Assembly: GCA_000613465.1 (NCBI GenBank)
Contig: BAJA01000019.1
Span: 1-64,000, forward strand
DNA length: 64,000 nt
Source of the DNA: Bacteroides nordii WAL 11050 = JCM 12987
GTDB taxonomy: Bacteria > Bacteroidota > Bacteroidia > Bacteroidales > Bacteroidaceae
Direction of reading: 5' to 3'
Shown here in pieces: positions 40,927 through 51,287 of this stretch. Under the pieces are notes generated by a model. That model ran no database searches. It saw nothing but the letters and a program-made list of their open reading frames with translations, and was not told the DNA's origin. Each line of letters opens with the position of its first letter. Positions within the stretch are counted from its first letter, which is position 1. A program made the translations under genes and the position numbers.

Positions 40927-43437
40927 TCATTCTTTTATAAATCGCAATACTTCCTGATGGGTAGCAGTACGTACTAATACTATATAGAATCCGGTTGGCA
41001 AAGCGGTACCAATATGTACACCCTTTTCATTAAAATTCTTTATCAGAACCACTCTTCCTGTCCTGTCATAAACATGGCAAGATGCTCCCACAGGTACCTT
41101 ATCCGAATCCGCGACCAGCCAACCATCAACATAACTCAACAAATAACCATTCTCTTTTGTAGTAGAAATGCCCACATTTACACCACATTCGATCGCTCCA
41201 ATGGTACTACTTCCCAAAACGGAACGTGCAGTTCCTATCTGGTCATACAATAAAAAGCTTTGAAGAGCACCATCATTATCCAGATCAATATGAAGCAATT
41301 CTTCACTCAACTGTCCGGTTGATAAAATATTAATAGAGTTTCCGGCAAACTCAGGATTTTTAATGCGGACATATGCACTATACGGCATCTGCTCCAGCTG
41401 AGCAGTAAACACCCCTTCGCTGACATCTCCTTCAAACAGGAGGTTAATAGCATTCAGACCATCGGATGGGGTGTAAGCCAGAATATCTGTAGCTCCAGAT
41501 TTTATATTATTACTTTCGGGTGACGTATATACATTGTATTGAGACGTAAGTAGCGTTGCGTCGGCCGAGAAATAGATATCTCCACCTGTTGTTGCCGTAG
41601 AAAAATTACCAGCAATAACATTGTTATACAGATTCACATTACCTTTCCGGATATAAACAGCCGCACCATAGAAATTCGCTCCCAAACCACCATCCGGCTT
41701 TAAACACTCATTATAATTACCGGTAATCGTATTGTTTACAAGCGAAACGGTTGCACCGGAAGCTGCATATATGTAAATGCCGCCTCCCATGATAGAATTC
41801 ATAATACCGCTTGCCACACGACAGGAATTATTGGCAAACGTATTATTTACCAAAGTTATTGTAGCAGCGGTACCAGCATCATCAAAACAGAAAGTTCCTT
41901 GTTGGGAAGCTGTATTCGTAACAAATGAGTTCGCATACATATAACCATTTGACGTACCACCCACATGTATAGCAGCACCCGATGTTGCCGTATTATCACT
42001 AAACAATGAATGCCTGATATCATACGGCCACAATGAAGAATCAATACGTATGGCACCTCCGGTTACAGCCCGGTTTGAAGTAAACCTGCAACCATCCAAC
42101 AGCACTTTCCCCGTTGAATAAATACAGGCACCACAGCCACTAACATAGTTTTCTATAAAATCCGTATTGACAGCTTTCACCCCTAAACCCAATGCCTGTA
42201 TAGCACCACCATTAACCGACAAGCTCTCATCGGAATAGAAATCACATATCGTAAAATTTTCAAGATGCAGAAAAGCCGGCGCATCCGCCACTATAAAATG
42301 CCGAGAGTTGTCTTCACAAGAACCATTTTGATTATAATCTCCGGATACAACAGTCTTTCCTATAATCCGGGTAAAGTTATCGTTATATCCACCTATAAAA
42401 CTGAGCGTCTGGGGCAATACTAAACATTCATCACGGGTATTACCAATATAAAACTGACCTTCGGTCACACATATGGTATCACATTGCTGCGCAATGGTTG
42501 TAGCCTTTTGCAAAGTACGTAGTGGCTTATTAAGAGAGCCATCGTTATCATCATTCCCCTGAGTAGAAACATAAATACGGGGAGTTCTGTTAACCTCCTT
42601 AAGGCTAACCGTAATTTGTACCGGGAAGTGATCCGAAGGAGTCATTCCCCGTCCAAAATCTTCGTTTATCGTTGCATACGATCCCACATCGGCTTTACGG
42701 CAGTAAATATAATCAATACGCTGAGAACCGAAAGAGAGAGCCCAATTACTATAGGTACCTTCCTGTCCTGTCGGTTCAGTAGCCGATAAAAGACGACTGT
42801 CTCTAAAGAAAGCACCAAAGGTAGTATGCACCATTGTCTCTCCCGGAGATGAGTTGAAATCACCACAAATAAAACAAGGATAGTTCCCGGCTATCCCGAG
42901 CATTGTTTCTACATTGACACGAGCCCCCTCACGCCTGGCAATGGTGCCTGCATTGTCGAGATGCGTAGAGCAATAGTAGAATATTTCATCTGTCTGTTTA
43001 TCCTGCAATTTTACCCATACCGAAACACGCCGGTAAGCGGCATCCCATGATATTACAGGTTTCTCAGGATCCTCTGAAAGAAAGAAACGTCCTTTATCCA
43101 GCAATGTATACCGGCTGGTACGCCAGGCAACTCCCACACCTTCGCCCACATCACTTAAAAGATGAGAATCACGCCCCCAATATTCCAGACCGTAATCTGG
43201 CAGAAGTGATTTCAGGTCATTGTACTGGACTTTTTTCATTTCCTGAATGCCTATAACATCGTACTCCTTACCGGTAATGATACGGGCAACATACTCTTTC
43301 CTATTCGTCCATGCCTTATCACCGGTATCCTTGTCGGAAAGTACCCGGATATTATAAGATCCCATCCGGTGAATATCTGCATGCAACGGAGCAAGTAGCA
43401 ACAACAACAGACTCAATATGTAAATACATTTTTTCAT
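40927..43437 (-). CDS. EEP-family phosphoesterase fused to a beta-helix, with T9SS sorting tail
   Basis: 836 residues. After the signal peptide, an endonuclease/exonuclease/phosphatase domain (about 20-277): GSYNIRVLSDKDTG, IGIQEM (metal-binding Glu), CSTHLDNAGT, ICGDFNSSPGE (catalytic DxN) and TPSDHFPVQIT (SDH). Then a right-handed parallel beta-helix with choice-of-anchor-Q features (about 283-745; IYVSTQGNDDNDGSLNKPL, repeated N-N-T-F/I turns). The last 85 residues (SCHVYDRTGRVVLIKNF, GFYIVLVRTATHQEVLRFIKE) form a T9SS type A-like tail. The EEP class hydrolyses phosphodiesters or sugar/inositol phosphates; this branch is uncharacterised as far as I know. A beta-helix joined to an EEP domain suggests polymer binding or processing at the surface. 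Confidence 0.83.
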   Translation of the reverse strand: MKKCIYILSLLLLLLAPLHADIHRMGSYNIRVLSDKDTGDKAWTNRKEYVARIITGKEYDVIGIQEMKKVQYNDLKSLLPDYGLEYWGRDSHLLSDVGEGVGVAWRTSRYTLLDKGRFFLSEDPEKPVISWDAAYRRVSVWVKLQDKQTDEIFYYCSTHLDNAGTIARREGARVNVETMLGIAGNYPCFICGDFNSSPGETMVHTTFGAFFRDSRLLSATEPTGQEGTYSNWALSFGSQRIDYIYCRKADVGSYATINEDFGRGMTPSDHFPVQITVSLKEVNRTPRIYVSTQGNDDNDGSLNKPLRTLQKATTIAQQCDTICVTEGQFYIGNTRDECLVLPQTLSFIGGYNDNFTRIIGKTVVSGDYNQNGSCEDNSRHFIVADAPAFLHLENFTICDFYSDESLSVNGGAIQALGLGVKAVNTDFIENYVSGCGACIYSTGKVLLDGCRFTSNRAVTGGAIRIDSSLWPYDIRHSLFSDNTATSGAAIHVGGTSNGYMYANSFVTNTASQQGTFCFDDAGTAATITLVNNTFANNSCRVASGIMNSIMGGGIYIYAASGATVSLVNNTITGNYNECLKPDGGLGANFYGAAVYIRKGNVNLYNNVIAGNFSTATTGGDIYFSADATLLTSQYNVYTSPESNNIKSGATDILAYTPSDGLNAINLLFEGDVSEGVFTAQLEQMPYSAYVRIKNPEFAGNSINILSTGQLSEELLHIDLDNDGALQSFLLYDQIGTARSVLGSSTIGAIECGVNVGISTTKENGYLLSYVDGWLVADSDKVPVGASCHVYDRTGRVVLIKNFNEKGVHIGTALPTGFYIVLVRTATHQEVLRFIKE

Positions 43438-43454
43438 ATATGGTATTTTGAAAG

Positions 43455-44303
43455 TTATTTAGACAAACGTACCTTAATCTGCACCGGAATATGATCAGAA
43501 GGCATTAGTGCCCGACCGTAGTCCTTCACGATCGTTTTATAAGACAGGACCTCTGCTTTACGGCAGTACACATAATCTATCCGCTGGGTGGTAGGCTGAT
43601 GTAACCAATTACAGTAGGTGCCTTCATAACCTTCCGGCTTCTTTTTTGAGACAATACGGCTATCTTCAAATTGCCCAGCAAACACCTCGTGAACAGCCGT
43701 TTCATGCGGTTCGGCATTCAAATCACCCACAATAAAAGCGGGAGTATCTCCGGCAACCTCCAATATCTTGCTGACATTCAGTCCGGCTCCTTTCATACGT
43801 GCCGTCTTACCCTCATTATCAAAATGCGTAGAACAGAAACAAAAAACATCACCTGTCCTTTTATCTTTGAGTTTCACATAAACCGATACACGTTTATAGG
43901 CAGCATCCCATGCAATCCCCGGCTCCCCGGGAGTCTCCGTCAAAAAGAAGTGTCCCTGTTCAAGAAGCGTATAACGGTCTTTCAAAAAAGCAACTCCTAC
44001 TCCTTCCCCCTCACTGTCAGAAGCAGAGTTACGCCCCCAGGCAACTAACTCATAGTTGGGTAAAAGTGCCTCTAAATCCTGTTTCTGCCGACTGCCTGCA
44101 ATTTCCTGAAAACCGATAACATCGTATTTATTGTCAATAACAGTTCTTGCAATATAACCCTTACGATTGTCCCAATCCTTTTCTCCCGTATCTTTGGAAG
44201 TCTGTATACGCAAATTGTAAGTACCCAACCGATAGGTATGCGCAGCCATGCCCATAAAGGGCATGACCAACGCAAATAACACTAATAAATGGATTCGTTT
44301 CAT
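43455..44303 (-). CDS. EEP-family (endonuclease/exonuclease/phosphatase) secreted protein
   Basis: 282 residues: signal peptide (MKRIHLLVLFALVMPFMGMAA) and one EEP domain closely similar to the N-terminal half of the neighbouring 836-residue protein. Shared metal and catalytic motifs are YNLRIQTSKDTGEKDWDNRK, IGFQEIAGSRQ, CSTHFDNEGK, IVGDLNAEPHE and MPSDHIPVQIKV. The gene pair looks like a tandem duplication in which only one copy acquired the beta-helix and sorting tail. This copy is probably periplasmic. Substrate unknown; a phosphodiesterase role is inferred. Confidence 0.85.
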   Translation of the reverse strand: MKRIHLLVLFALVMPFMGMAAHTYRLGTYNLRIQTSKDTGEKDWDNRKGYIARTVIDNKYDVIGFQEIAGSRQKQDLEALLPNYELVAWGRNSASDSEGEGVGVAFLKDRYTLLEQGHFFLTETPGEPGIAWDAAYKRVSVYVKLKDKRTGDVFCFCSTHFDNEGKTARMKGAGLNVSKILEVAGDTPAFIVGDLNAEPHETAVHEVFAGQFEDSRIVSKKKPEGYEGTYCNWLHQPTTQRIDYVYCRKAEVLSYKTIVKDYGRALMPSDHIPVQIKVRLSK

Positions 44304-45946
44304 CTCAACACTTTATAAGTAACCCCATCTGTTTTTAGCAAATATACTCCTTTTGCCAAATCAGACAAATCAACCGTTTCCCCCTTCGTATCAAGAAGTA
44401 AAGAACCATTAATACCGAATACCCGGATATTGGTCGCCCCTTCAATGAAATAACGCCCCGGACTCAATTCTACAAGTCTCTTTATTTCTTTCGCAGTAAT
44501 ATTCAATCCGACTGTACCACTCACGTCAATGGCACCGATAGAAGAATTTACTTTTCTTACATAACCACGTTGGTCACGATTAAAAGCCACATCAACAGGA
44601 CATTTCCATTGGGCAAAAATGCTTTGCAAATCGGTTAATGAAGCTCCAGCAGTATTGCTAACCGGCATAATAGTATAGGTACCTCCACCATTATCAGCCA
44701 GTTCGTTTGTACCGAACATATCAGCATATACATGTACATCAACAGGGGTACCGGGCTGATCGGTCGTTTTCCATACCGTATTCCAGACAGGGTCCTGATA
44801 CTTTTTGGTTAAATCATAGAATGTACCTACATAATTATATCCTCCGGATATAAAATAGTTTTCAATGCCTTTGGTATAATTCTCTGTGTAGCACGTAGGA
44901 TTTCGTTTATCTCCTACATCTTCAGGTCCCTCCAGTGAAATACTATTAGCAATATACAACACAGCCTCTTTCTCCATACGAATGGACGAACCATAACTGT
45001 TTGGTTTACCCAGGTCTATTTGTACACGGGTACATACATTATTAGCCAAAGTGGAAGATACAATACGAACCGTATCACCATCACTTACAGATATGCCTGC
45101 ACCATTGCAATAAGCTTTATTATTGGCTATCGTAGAATTGATTATCCACATATTGCCATGCCTTATCTGAATAGCTGCCCCGTATTTTCCATCGGTGCTG
45201 TTATATTCCAGCACATTATCTGTAAGCTGACAGCGTTCGAGTACACAAAGGCTTTTACGACCACCATTCTCCGCACTTGCATTATCCACCAAAATAGCAC
45301 CTCCTCTTGATTTTGCCTTATTATTCGTAAAAGCACAATCAATCAAATGTGTAAAGGAACCTACTGTAGTAAATCCCGCACCACCGTGAAAAGTAGACGT
45401 ATTATCTCTGAAAGTACAATTCTTCAGTACAACATTCGACAAATTGGTATAAACGGAACCGGCTCCATAGTCTCCACCCTGATAATAAGCACACCTGAAT
45501 TCAATTCCCTGCACAGTAACAGTATCGGTACTGTTTATAACCAGAAGGTTTTGGATATCTCCGGCATTGGGCATTCCGTCGTTATTACGATCACCGGAGA
45601 AAATTGTTGGTGTAGCCGAAGGATAGACAGGCAGTGTAGTATCAGTGCCTTTAAGATTACCAGCATATCCACCTATCAGTTTTACTCCCTGTGTGATGCG
45701 AAAATTCTCCGCATTCGAGTTTGGAATATAACTACCACCAGCCAAATGAAAGATATCTCCCGAAGTGGCAAGTTCATTAGCCAATAACATCTGAAAATCG
45801 GAGACACATAAGGCGCCTTCCCAACTATGCCCATCTCCAGCCGTTGTCACGATATCGGGGCGTACAAACCAATCTTCAGCGAAGACTTGCGAAACAAATA
45901 AAGTACTACATGCTACAAGTAGCATTTTCATTTTTTGTGTATTCAT
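44300..45946 (-). CDS. Secreted right-handed beta-helix protein with T9SS-like tail
   Basis: 548 residues with a signal peptide (ending SQVFAEDW). A pectate-lyase-type parallel beta-helix spans about 22-460, with choice-of-anchor-Q hallmarks (WFVRPDIVTTAGDGHSWEGA, repeated NNKA/NTA-GG turns, QRGYVRKVNSSIGAIDVSG). The tail (VELSPGRYFIEGATNIRVFG, LAKGVYLLKTDGVTYKVLR) resembles a T9SS C-terminal domain. I see no convincing lyase or hydrolase active site, so it may be a binding or adhesin protein. It overlaps the EEP gene by four bases, so the two are translationally coupled. Confidence 0.78.
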   Translation of the reverse strand: MNTQKMKMLLVACSTLFVSQVFAEDWFVRPDIVTTAGDGHSWEGALCVSDFQMLLANELATSGDIFHLAGGSYIPNSNAENFRITQGVKLIGGYAGNLKGTDTTLPVYPSATPTIFSGDRNNDGMPNAGDIQNLLVINSTDTVTVQGIEFRCAYYQGGDYGAGSVYTNLSNVVLKNCTFRDNTSTFHGGAGFTTVGSFTHLIDCAFTNNKAKSRGGAILVDNASAENGGRKSLCVLERCQLTDNVLEYNSTDGKYGAAIQIRHGNMWIINSTIANNKAYCNGAGISVSDGDTVRIVSSTLANNVCTRVQIDLGKPNSYGSSIRMEKEAVLYIANSISLEGPEDVGDKRNPTCYTENYTKGIENYFISGGYNYVGTFYDLTKKYQDPVWNTVWKTTDQPGTPVDVHVYADMFGTNELADNGGGTYTIMPVSNTAGASLTDLQSIFAQWKCPVDVAFNRDQRGYVRKVNSSIGAIDVSGTVGLNITAKEIKRLVELSPGRYFIEGATNIRVFGINGSLLLDTKGETVDLSDLAKGVYLLKTDGVTYKVLR

Positions 45947-45994
45947 ATCACTATTATTAAAAAGTTAATATATGGTTATAAATCTAATTTATCA

Positions 45995-47742
45995 TCACCC
46001 GGGATTTTGTTTGAGTGTACCGTTGGTAAGAATACGGTCATTGACCGGTATAGGATATAGATAATCCCTATCTTCACGGAACGTGCGTCCACCCGAAGGG
46101 TTATCTACAGAGCCGTGTATCAGCAAACACCCATGAGTTTCCTGAGACAGCGTAATGTCTTTTCCTATCTGCAGATACTCAGCACCGAAGACCAAAGGAC
46201 GGGTTGTTTTCCAGACCACAAGATCGGTCTTCCCATCTCCGTCAAGGTCATAAAGGCCTTCACCATTGAAACTCTGCCCATGAAAAGGTTGCATCAGGCT
46301 GCCCCTTCCTTCCAGCGCATCAAATCAGAATATCGGAAACCCTCCAGCACAAGTTCAATATCCCGTTCACGCCGGATTTCTAATATAACACCCAGTTGAT
46401 CACCCGGAATAACGTTGGGATAGAGCGCCTTCATATAGGTATCGGGATGAGCATTGGCATCTCCCAAATTGAGATGAGGCATACCTACACGGTCACGCAA
46501 CCTATTGACAGAAATATCAATATCGTTCTGCGTAATGGTTCCCAGTTCGGCTTTAGCCTCCGCATAATTAAGATATACCTCCCCTAAACGGAATAAGGGC
46601 ATGTCGCATTCCGAACTGTTGTATACATCGTACTTGCTCTCCATTGCATATTTGATAATCTGATACCCCGTAACGGATGTCTTCATCGAAAACTTCGACA
46701 GACTGGTTTCTCCCTTTCTCACATAAACACCCGGCTTAAATATCGTCTGACTCATACGAGGATCACGATCTGTCATTTCATCGTGCAAACTAAGCGTATC
46801 GTAACAGGATATATCAGTGAAACGTGAACCGTCAATAGTAAGATACTGGTTGACAAACCGTTTGGTAAATCCCGGGCTCCCCTGTGTAAAAGATACCGTA
46901 TAACTCGTAGCATTGTGGAATAAACCTAACGACGCATTGTACCGGCGAGAAAGAATGACCTCTTTCGTATCAGAATGATTGCTTGCAAAAAGAGTACGAT
47001 AGGGTTCCTCACCTGCTTTATAAAGCGTATAGCCTCTTTTATTCATCAGTTCAAGCGAAGCCTCGGCACATTTCTGTAACAATTCTTCTCCACTACCAAT
47101 GCCATGATATTTACGGTAGGTTCCTTCAAACAAGCATACACGTGATTTTAAGGCTAAAGCCGTCCATTTATTAACCGTATAGGTAGTGGATTCTCCGGGC
47201 AACAATCTGATAGCATTGTCCAAATCTCCAATAATATTGCCGACAACCAACTCACGGCTATCACGAGATTTATTTAAAAGTTCGTCCTCGCTACTTCCTA
47301 TAGGTTGATCATACCAAGGAACGTCTCCAAATCGCTTCACCTTATCAAAATAAAAGAAAGCTCTGAAAAAATAAGCAATGCCTTCATAATGATTACGCTC
47401 TTCCACATCATCGCATTGAGAACTATGCTGTAAAAAATAATTAATATGCCGTAACATATCCCATGTCCAATATTCATTACCACTGGTTATATTACGGGTA
47501 CCCATTACTTCAGGAGGCAGATTTGTAGTGATCACTTCATCCGATAATTCTCCATACAGGTCCGAAGCGTCTGGCAATATCATATAAAACTGATCGGTAT
47601 ACAATTTTAGATCACTACCAGTGGCAAAGAATACTTTGGAGTTAGTAGAGTCTTTGGGATAACGGTCCAAACAATCGTCGCAAGCAGTAGAAATAAATAA
47701 GAGAGCGACTAACAGTGCAATATATGTATTTTTTATTTTCAT
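45995..47742 (-). CDS. SusD/RagB family lipoprotein of PUL-2 (frameshifted)
   Basis: Restored length about 582 residues from the ATG at 47742, which gives signal peptide MKIKNTYIALLVALLFISTAC with lipidated Cys21. SusD features: CDDCLDRYPKDSTNSKVFF, YFFRAFFYFDKVKRFGDVPW, FRLGEVYLNYAEAKAELG, VILEIRRERDIELVLEGFRY, DLMRWKEG. The frame breaks at about 46301-46305, where a G was probably lost from a run of G on the coding strand. The second frame supplies the usual ending YLYPIPVNDRILTNGTLKQNPG. One added base makes the span divisible by three. Confidence 0.92.
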
Positions 47743-47752
47743 GGCTGTTTTT

Positions 47753-50700
47753 TTATAATGTAATAGATACTCCAAAAGAGAAAGTCTTACTAAAATTGTA
47801 AGCTACACCCGTATTTTCATACCGTGTATCAGAAGAAGTGGCCTGTTCGGGATCTACATACTTAGAATGTTTCTTCAAAGGCGAAAAATAAAACAAGTTC
47901 TCACCCGAGAAATAAACACGTAAATCCTTTATGAAGCGTGGTAAAACAGGTATGGTATAACCGATTGTCAGATTCTTGAGCCGGAAGTAAGCTATATTCT
48001 GCAAATAACGGTCATTAGGCGAACCCAATGAATAATTGGTCTGCAATGCTTCATAGCCACGGGCGCGCGGAAAATAGGCACCAGTATTGGTTTCAGTCCA
48101 TACTTCATCCATAAACTGAGTAGGAATAAAGCTACAATAAGGACGACTATACGGTCCCCAAAATGAAATCGCATTTCCTGCCGGATACCAGTCCTGATGT
48201 CCTATTCCCTGAAAGAATGCAGAAAAGTCAACCCCATTCCAGGAGGCTCCCAATTTAAAATTGTAAGCATAACGCGGCAGTGTATTACCTATGATTCTCT
48301 GGTCGCCGGGATTATCAACCGTGTTAGAGCCAATACTTATTTCATTATCACCATCAAGATCAAGGTATTTCACATCACCCGCACGCAATCCGCGCTCACC
48401 TACTGAAGTTATAATCTGTTGATTCAGATAACTCTGATCAACCGGGTAATTGGCAGCTTCTTCATCGCTAACGAAAAACCCGCCTACAGAAAAGCCCCAT
48501 AACTCACCTAAAGTCTGTCCCACATAGTATTTACTAAGAAGTTTGGAGGGATTATTATAACGTGTCACTTTAGTGGTGTAGTCACTCACTCCGGCCGATA
48601 TGGAATAATTCAGAAGTTTACCCGCTACAGCCAACCGGTCTTGCCAAGCTACACTTAGTTCCCAACCCCGGGTACGCATATCGGCAATATTCTGACGAGG
48701 GACCTGAGCACCATAAACCGATGGTAACTGCATCCCATCGCACAACATATTTTTCGTATCACGCATGTATACATCGGCAGTTATGTTAAGCCGGTTGCCG
48801 AAGAAACCCAGATCGATCCCCAAGTCATAGGTAGTAGCAGTCTCCCAGGTAAGGTCAGAAGCTTTCGGAGCATCTTCTACTGCTATATTGGCTTTTGATT
48901 CTCCATCAAAAGTATAATTGATTGTTCCACTGGTATCAATACTTTCTATATAAGTGTAATAATCGTCGACATTCTGATTACCCAAGCTACCTACCGACAA
49001 ACGTACTTTGCAATTATCCCATACATTTTTCAAAGGTTTCCAGAATTCTTCTTCGCTGATGCGCCAGCCCAGAGAACCCGATGGTACAAATACCCAGCGA
49101 TGCCCCCGTGCGAAACGCGATGAACCATCGGTACGCCCCGAAAGTTCTACCAGATATCGACCTTGATAATCGTAGTTGAGGCGCCCGAAGAATCCTAATG
49201 TAGCAGACTCTTTGATGCTGCCCTCTAAAACAGTAATCTCACCTGTAGCCAGATTGAAAGCATCCAGTTCATCACTCTTCAGATCAAGCTGACGCGCTTT
49301 CATATTGTTATTGCCATAACTTTCATATTGACTTCCGACCATGAATTTTAAATTATGGCTGTGATTAAAGCTGGCATCATAAGTAGTAAAAACATTTACA
49401 TTATGATTCTGTACACGATAATGCTGTTCCTGATAATAATCCTGATTCTTTTCTGTGGTGAGCCACTGTACTTCACCTGCCTTTTCAGAATAAGGCACAT
49501 TGGTTGAACGATTACGATATTCACGGTATCTGAACGAATAAGCATGTTCGGCTATCAGATTCAATCCCTTACAAATCTGAAAATCAAACCTGTTACTGGT
49601 AATCACCTCCCGATCATAATTTGTATTCCGGTGCTTATTGTGCAGCAACAAAGCACTCACACCATCCATAACGGTAGCCGTAGCATTTGAATTGGGATTG
49701 ATGTACACAGCAGTGCCGTCGGGATTGGTAGCCGGAACACAAGCCAATGCATGGACATAAGACAAACGTAGTGTGTTCGCCATGGATGACATGCCGGGGA
49801 AGAAACGTTTAGACGTATAATAACTGGTATTATTAGAATACCTCAACCATGAGGTGGCTTGTACATTTATCTTTGAACGGATGGAATAGCTGTCATATTT
49901 ATCATTATGCACATTCATAATACCGTCCTGATGAAAATAGCGACCGCTTATGTAATAATTTACTTTATTATTCCCTCCACTGATAGACAAATTATGTTCT
50001 TGTTGCGGACGATTCTTACGATACATATAATCGTACCAATCGAAATTAGCATAATATTTATAGCTGCCGTCGGGTTGTTGTACTACCCATGGACGTTCAG
50101 GATTCTCTGTTTTATCATTTACGCGTGCATAGAGTTCGTCATAATCTTCATCGGTATAATTGGTATAACCATATCCCTTGTAGGGATACATAAACAAGTC
50201 ATTAATCTTTGCCGACCAATAACCGGTAGTAATATAATCGGTGGAGGTCGTATTTTGTGAAACCCCGAAACGATAAGAGTAGTTAATCTTCGCCACATCC
50301 TCGCTACCACTTTTGGTGGTTACCAAAACTACACCTGCCGAAGCTTTTGCACCATAAATGGCTGCTGCCGACGCATCTTTCAGAATTGATACGGATTCAA
50401 TATCATTGGCATTTAACCGATTCAGACTCCCTTCAACACCATCAATCAGAATAAGAGGAGTAGCACCGCTTGTAAGCGACGATATACCACGTATGTTAAT
50501 ATTATAGCCTGCATCGGGAGATCCGCTGTTAAGGGTTAGGTTCAATCCGGGGTCGGTACCTTGCAAAGCCATGGCGGCCGATGCAACCGAACGATTATTC
50601 ACATCTTTACTATTAACAACGCTAACAGCTCCCGTCAGATTTACCTTTTTCTGGGTTCCGTAACCCACCACAACAACTTCATTCAACTGCTCATTTTTCT

Positions 50701-51256
50701 CTTGCAATACAATATTCATATTGCTACCCGCCTTCACCTCTTTGGGCTGATAACCAATGTATGAAATCTGTAAAGAGGCATTCAAAGGAACCTCCATTGA
50801 AAATAGTCCGTCAAGATTTGTTACAGTAGCTATCCGGGCACCTTTTACCTGTATATTGGCACCAATAATCGGTTCGCCACCCGGATCTATAACCACTCCC
50901 TTTATTTTTATCTTCTTCTCGTCCGGGCTATCCGAAGATTTCTTTTCTTTCTGTTTCGGGAAAAGTAGTATTTCCTGTCCCTCTACTTTAAAATCTATAT
51001 TAGTAGAGCTTAACATCTTCTCCAATGCTACCGATAGATCGGCATTCTTAACCGACAAGCTTACAAGAGTTTGCATATTCACTGTTTCCTGACTATAGGA
51101 CACTTGCATATCAACGTACTTGCATATCTGCTCCATAGCGTGCTGCAAAGTGATTCCGGTAAAATCGAACGATACTTTGGGAACCTGTGCCTGAACGTAG
51201 AAACTGTAAAAAAGCAAGCCTGACGCAATAACAATCTTTTGAAATAGATTTCTCAT
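47753..51256 (-). CDS. SusC/RagA TonB-dependent transporter of PUL-2
   Basis: 1167 residues, frame intact. Signal peptide, STN domain (about 28-105, VSFDFTGITLQHAMEQICKY), carboxypeptidase-regulatory-like domain (IKGVVIDPGGEPIIGANIQV), TonB-box/plug (LNEVVVVGYGTQKKVNLTGAV; ILKDASAAAIYGAKASAGVV) and a 22-strand barrel ending FSFGVSITL. The STN domain implies signalling to the fecR product encoded 31 bp upstream. Confidence 0.96.
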   Translation of the reverse strand: MRNLFQKIVIASGLLFYSFYVQAQVPKVSFDFTGITLQHAMEQICKYVDMQVSYSQETVNMQTLVSLSVKNADLSVALEKMLSSTNIDFKVEGQEILLFPKQKEKKSSDSPDEKKIKIKGVVIDPGGEPIIGANIQVKGARIATVTNLDGLFSMEVPLNASLQISYIGYQPKEVKAGSNMNIVLQEKNEQLNEVVVVGYGTQKKVNLTGAVSVVNSKDVNNRSVASAAMALQGTDPGLNLTLNSGSPDAGYNINIRGISSLTSGATPLILIDGVEGSLNRLNANDIESVSILKDASAAAIYGAKASAGVVLVTTKSGSEDVAKINYSYRFGVSQNTTSTDYITTGYWSAKINDLFMYPYKGYGYTNYTDEDYDELYARVNDKTENPERPWVVQQPDGSYKYYANFDWYDYMYRKNRPQQEHNLSISGGNNKVNYYISGRYFHQDGIMNVHNDKYDSYSIRSKINVQATSWLRYSNNTSYYTSKRFFPGMSSMANTLRLSYVHALACVPATNPDGTAVYINPNSNATATVMDGVSALLLHNKHRNTNYDREVITSNRFDFQICKGLNLIAEHAYSFRYREYRNRSTNVPYSEKAGEVQWLTTEKNQDYYQEQHYRVQNHNVNVFTTYDASFNHSHNLKFMVGSQYESYGNNNMKARQLDLKSDELDAFNLATGEITVLEGSIKESATLGFFGRLNYDYQGRYLVELSGRTDGSSRFARGHRWVFVPSGSLGWRISEEEFWKPLKNVWDNCKVRLSVGSLGNQNVDDYYTYIESIDTSGTINYTFDGESKANIAVEDAPKASDLTWETATTYDLGIDLGFFGNRLNITADVYMRDTKNMLCDGMQLPSVYGAQVPRQNIADMRTRGWELSVAWQDRLAVAGKLLNYSISAGVSDYTTKVTRYNNPSKLLSKYYVGQTLGELWGFSVGGFFVSDEEAANYPVDQSYLNQQIITSVGERGLRAGDVKYLDLDGDNEISIGSNTVDNPGDQRIIGNTLPRYAYNFKLGASWNGVDFSAFFQGIGHQDWYPAGNAISFWGPYSRPYCSFIPTQFMDEVWTETNTGAYFPRARGYEALQTNYSLGSPNDRYLQNIAYFRLKNLTIGYTIPVLPRFIKDLRVYFSGENLFYFSPLKKHSKYVDPEQATSSDTRYENTGVAYNFSKTFSFGVSITL

Positions 51257-51287
51257 AATATTAAAATTAACATGTTGCTTATTAGAT

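Noticed and set aside
44300..45946. Calling the beta-helix protein a pectate lyase
   Set aside because: The fold fits, but I find no calcium-binding aspartate cluster or catalytic arginine pattern; only the beta-helix is supported.
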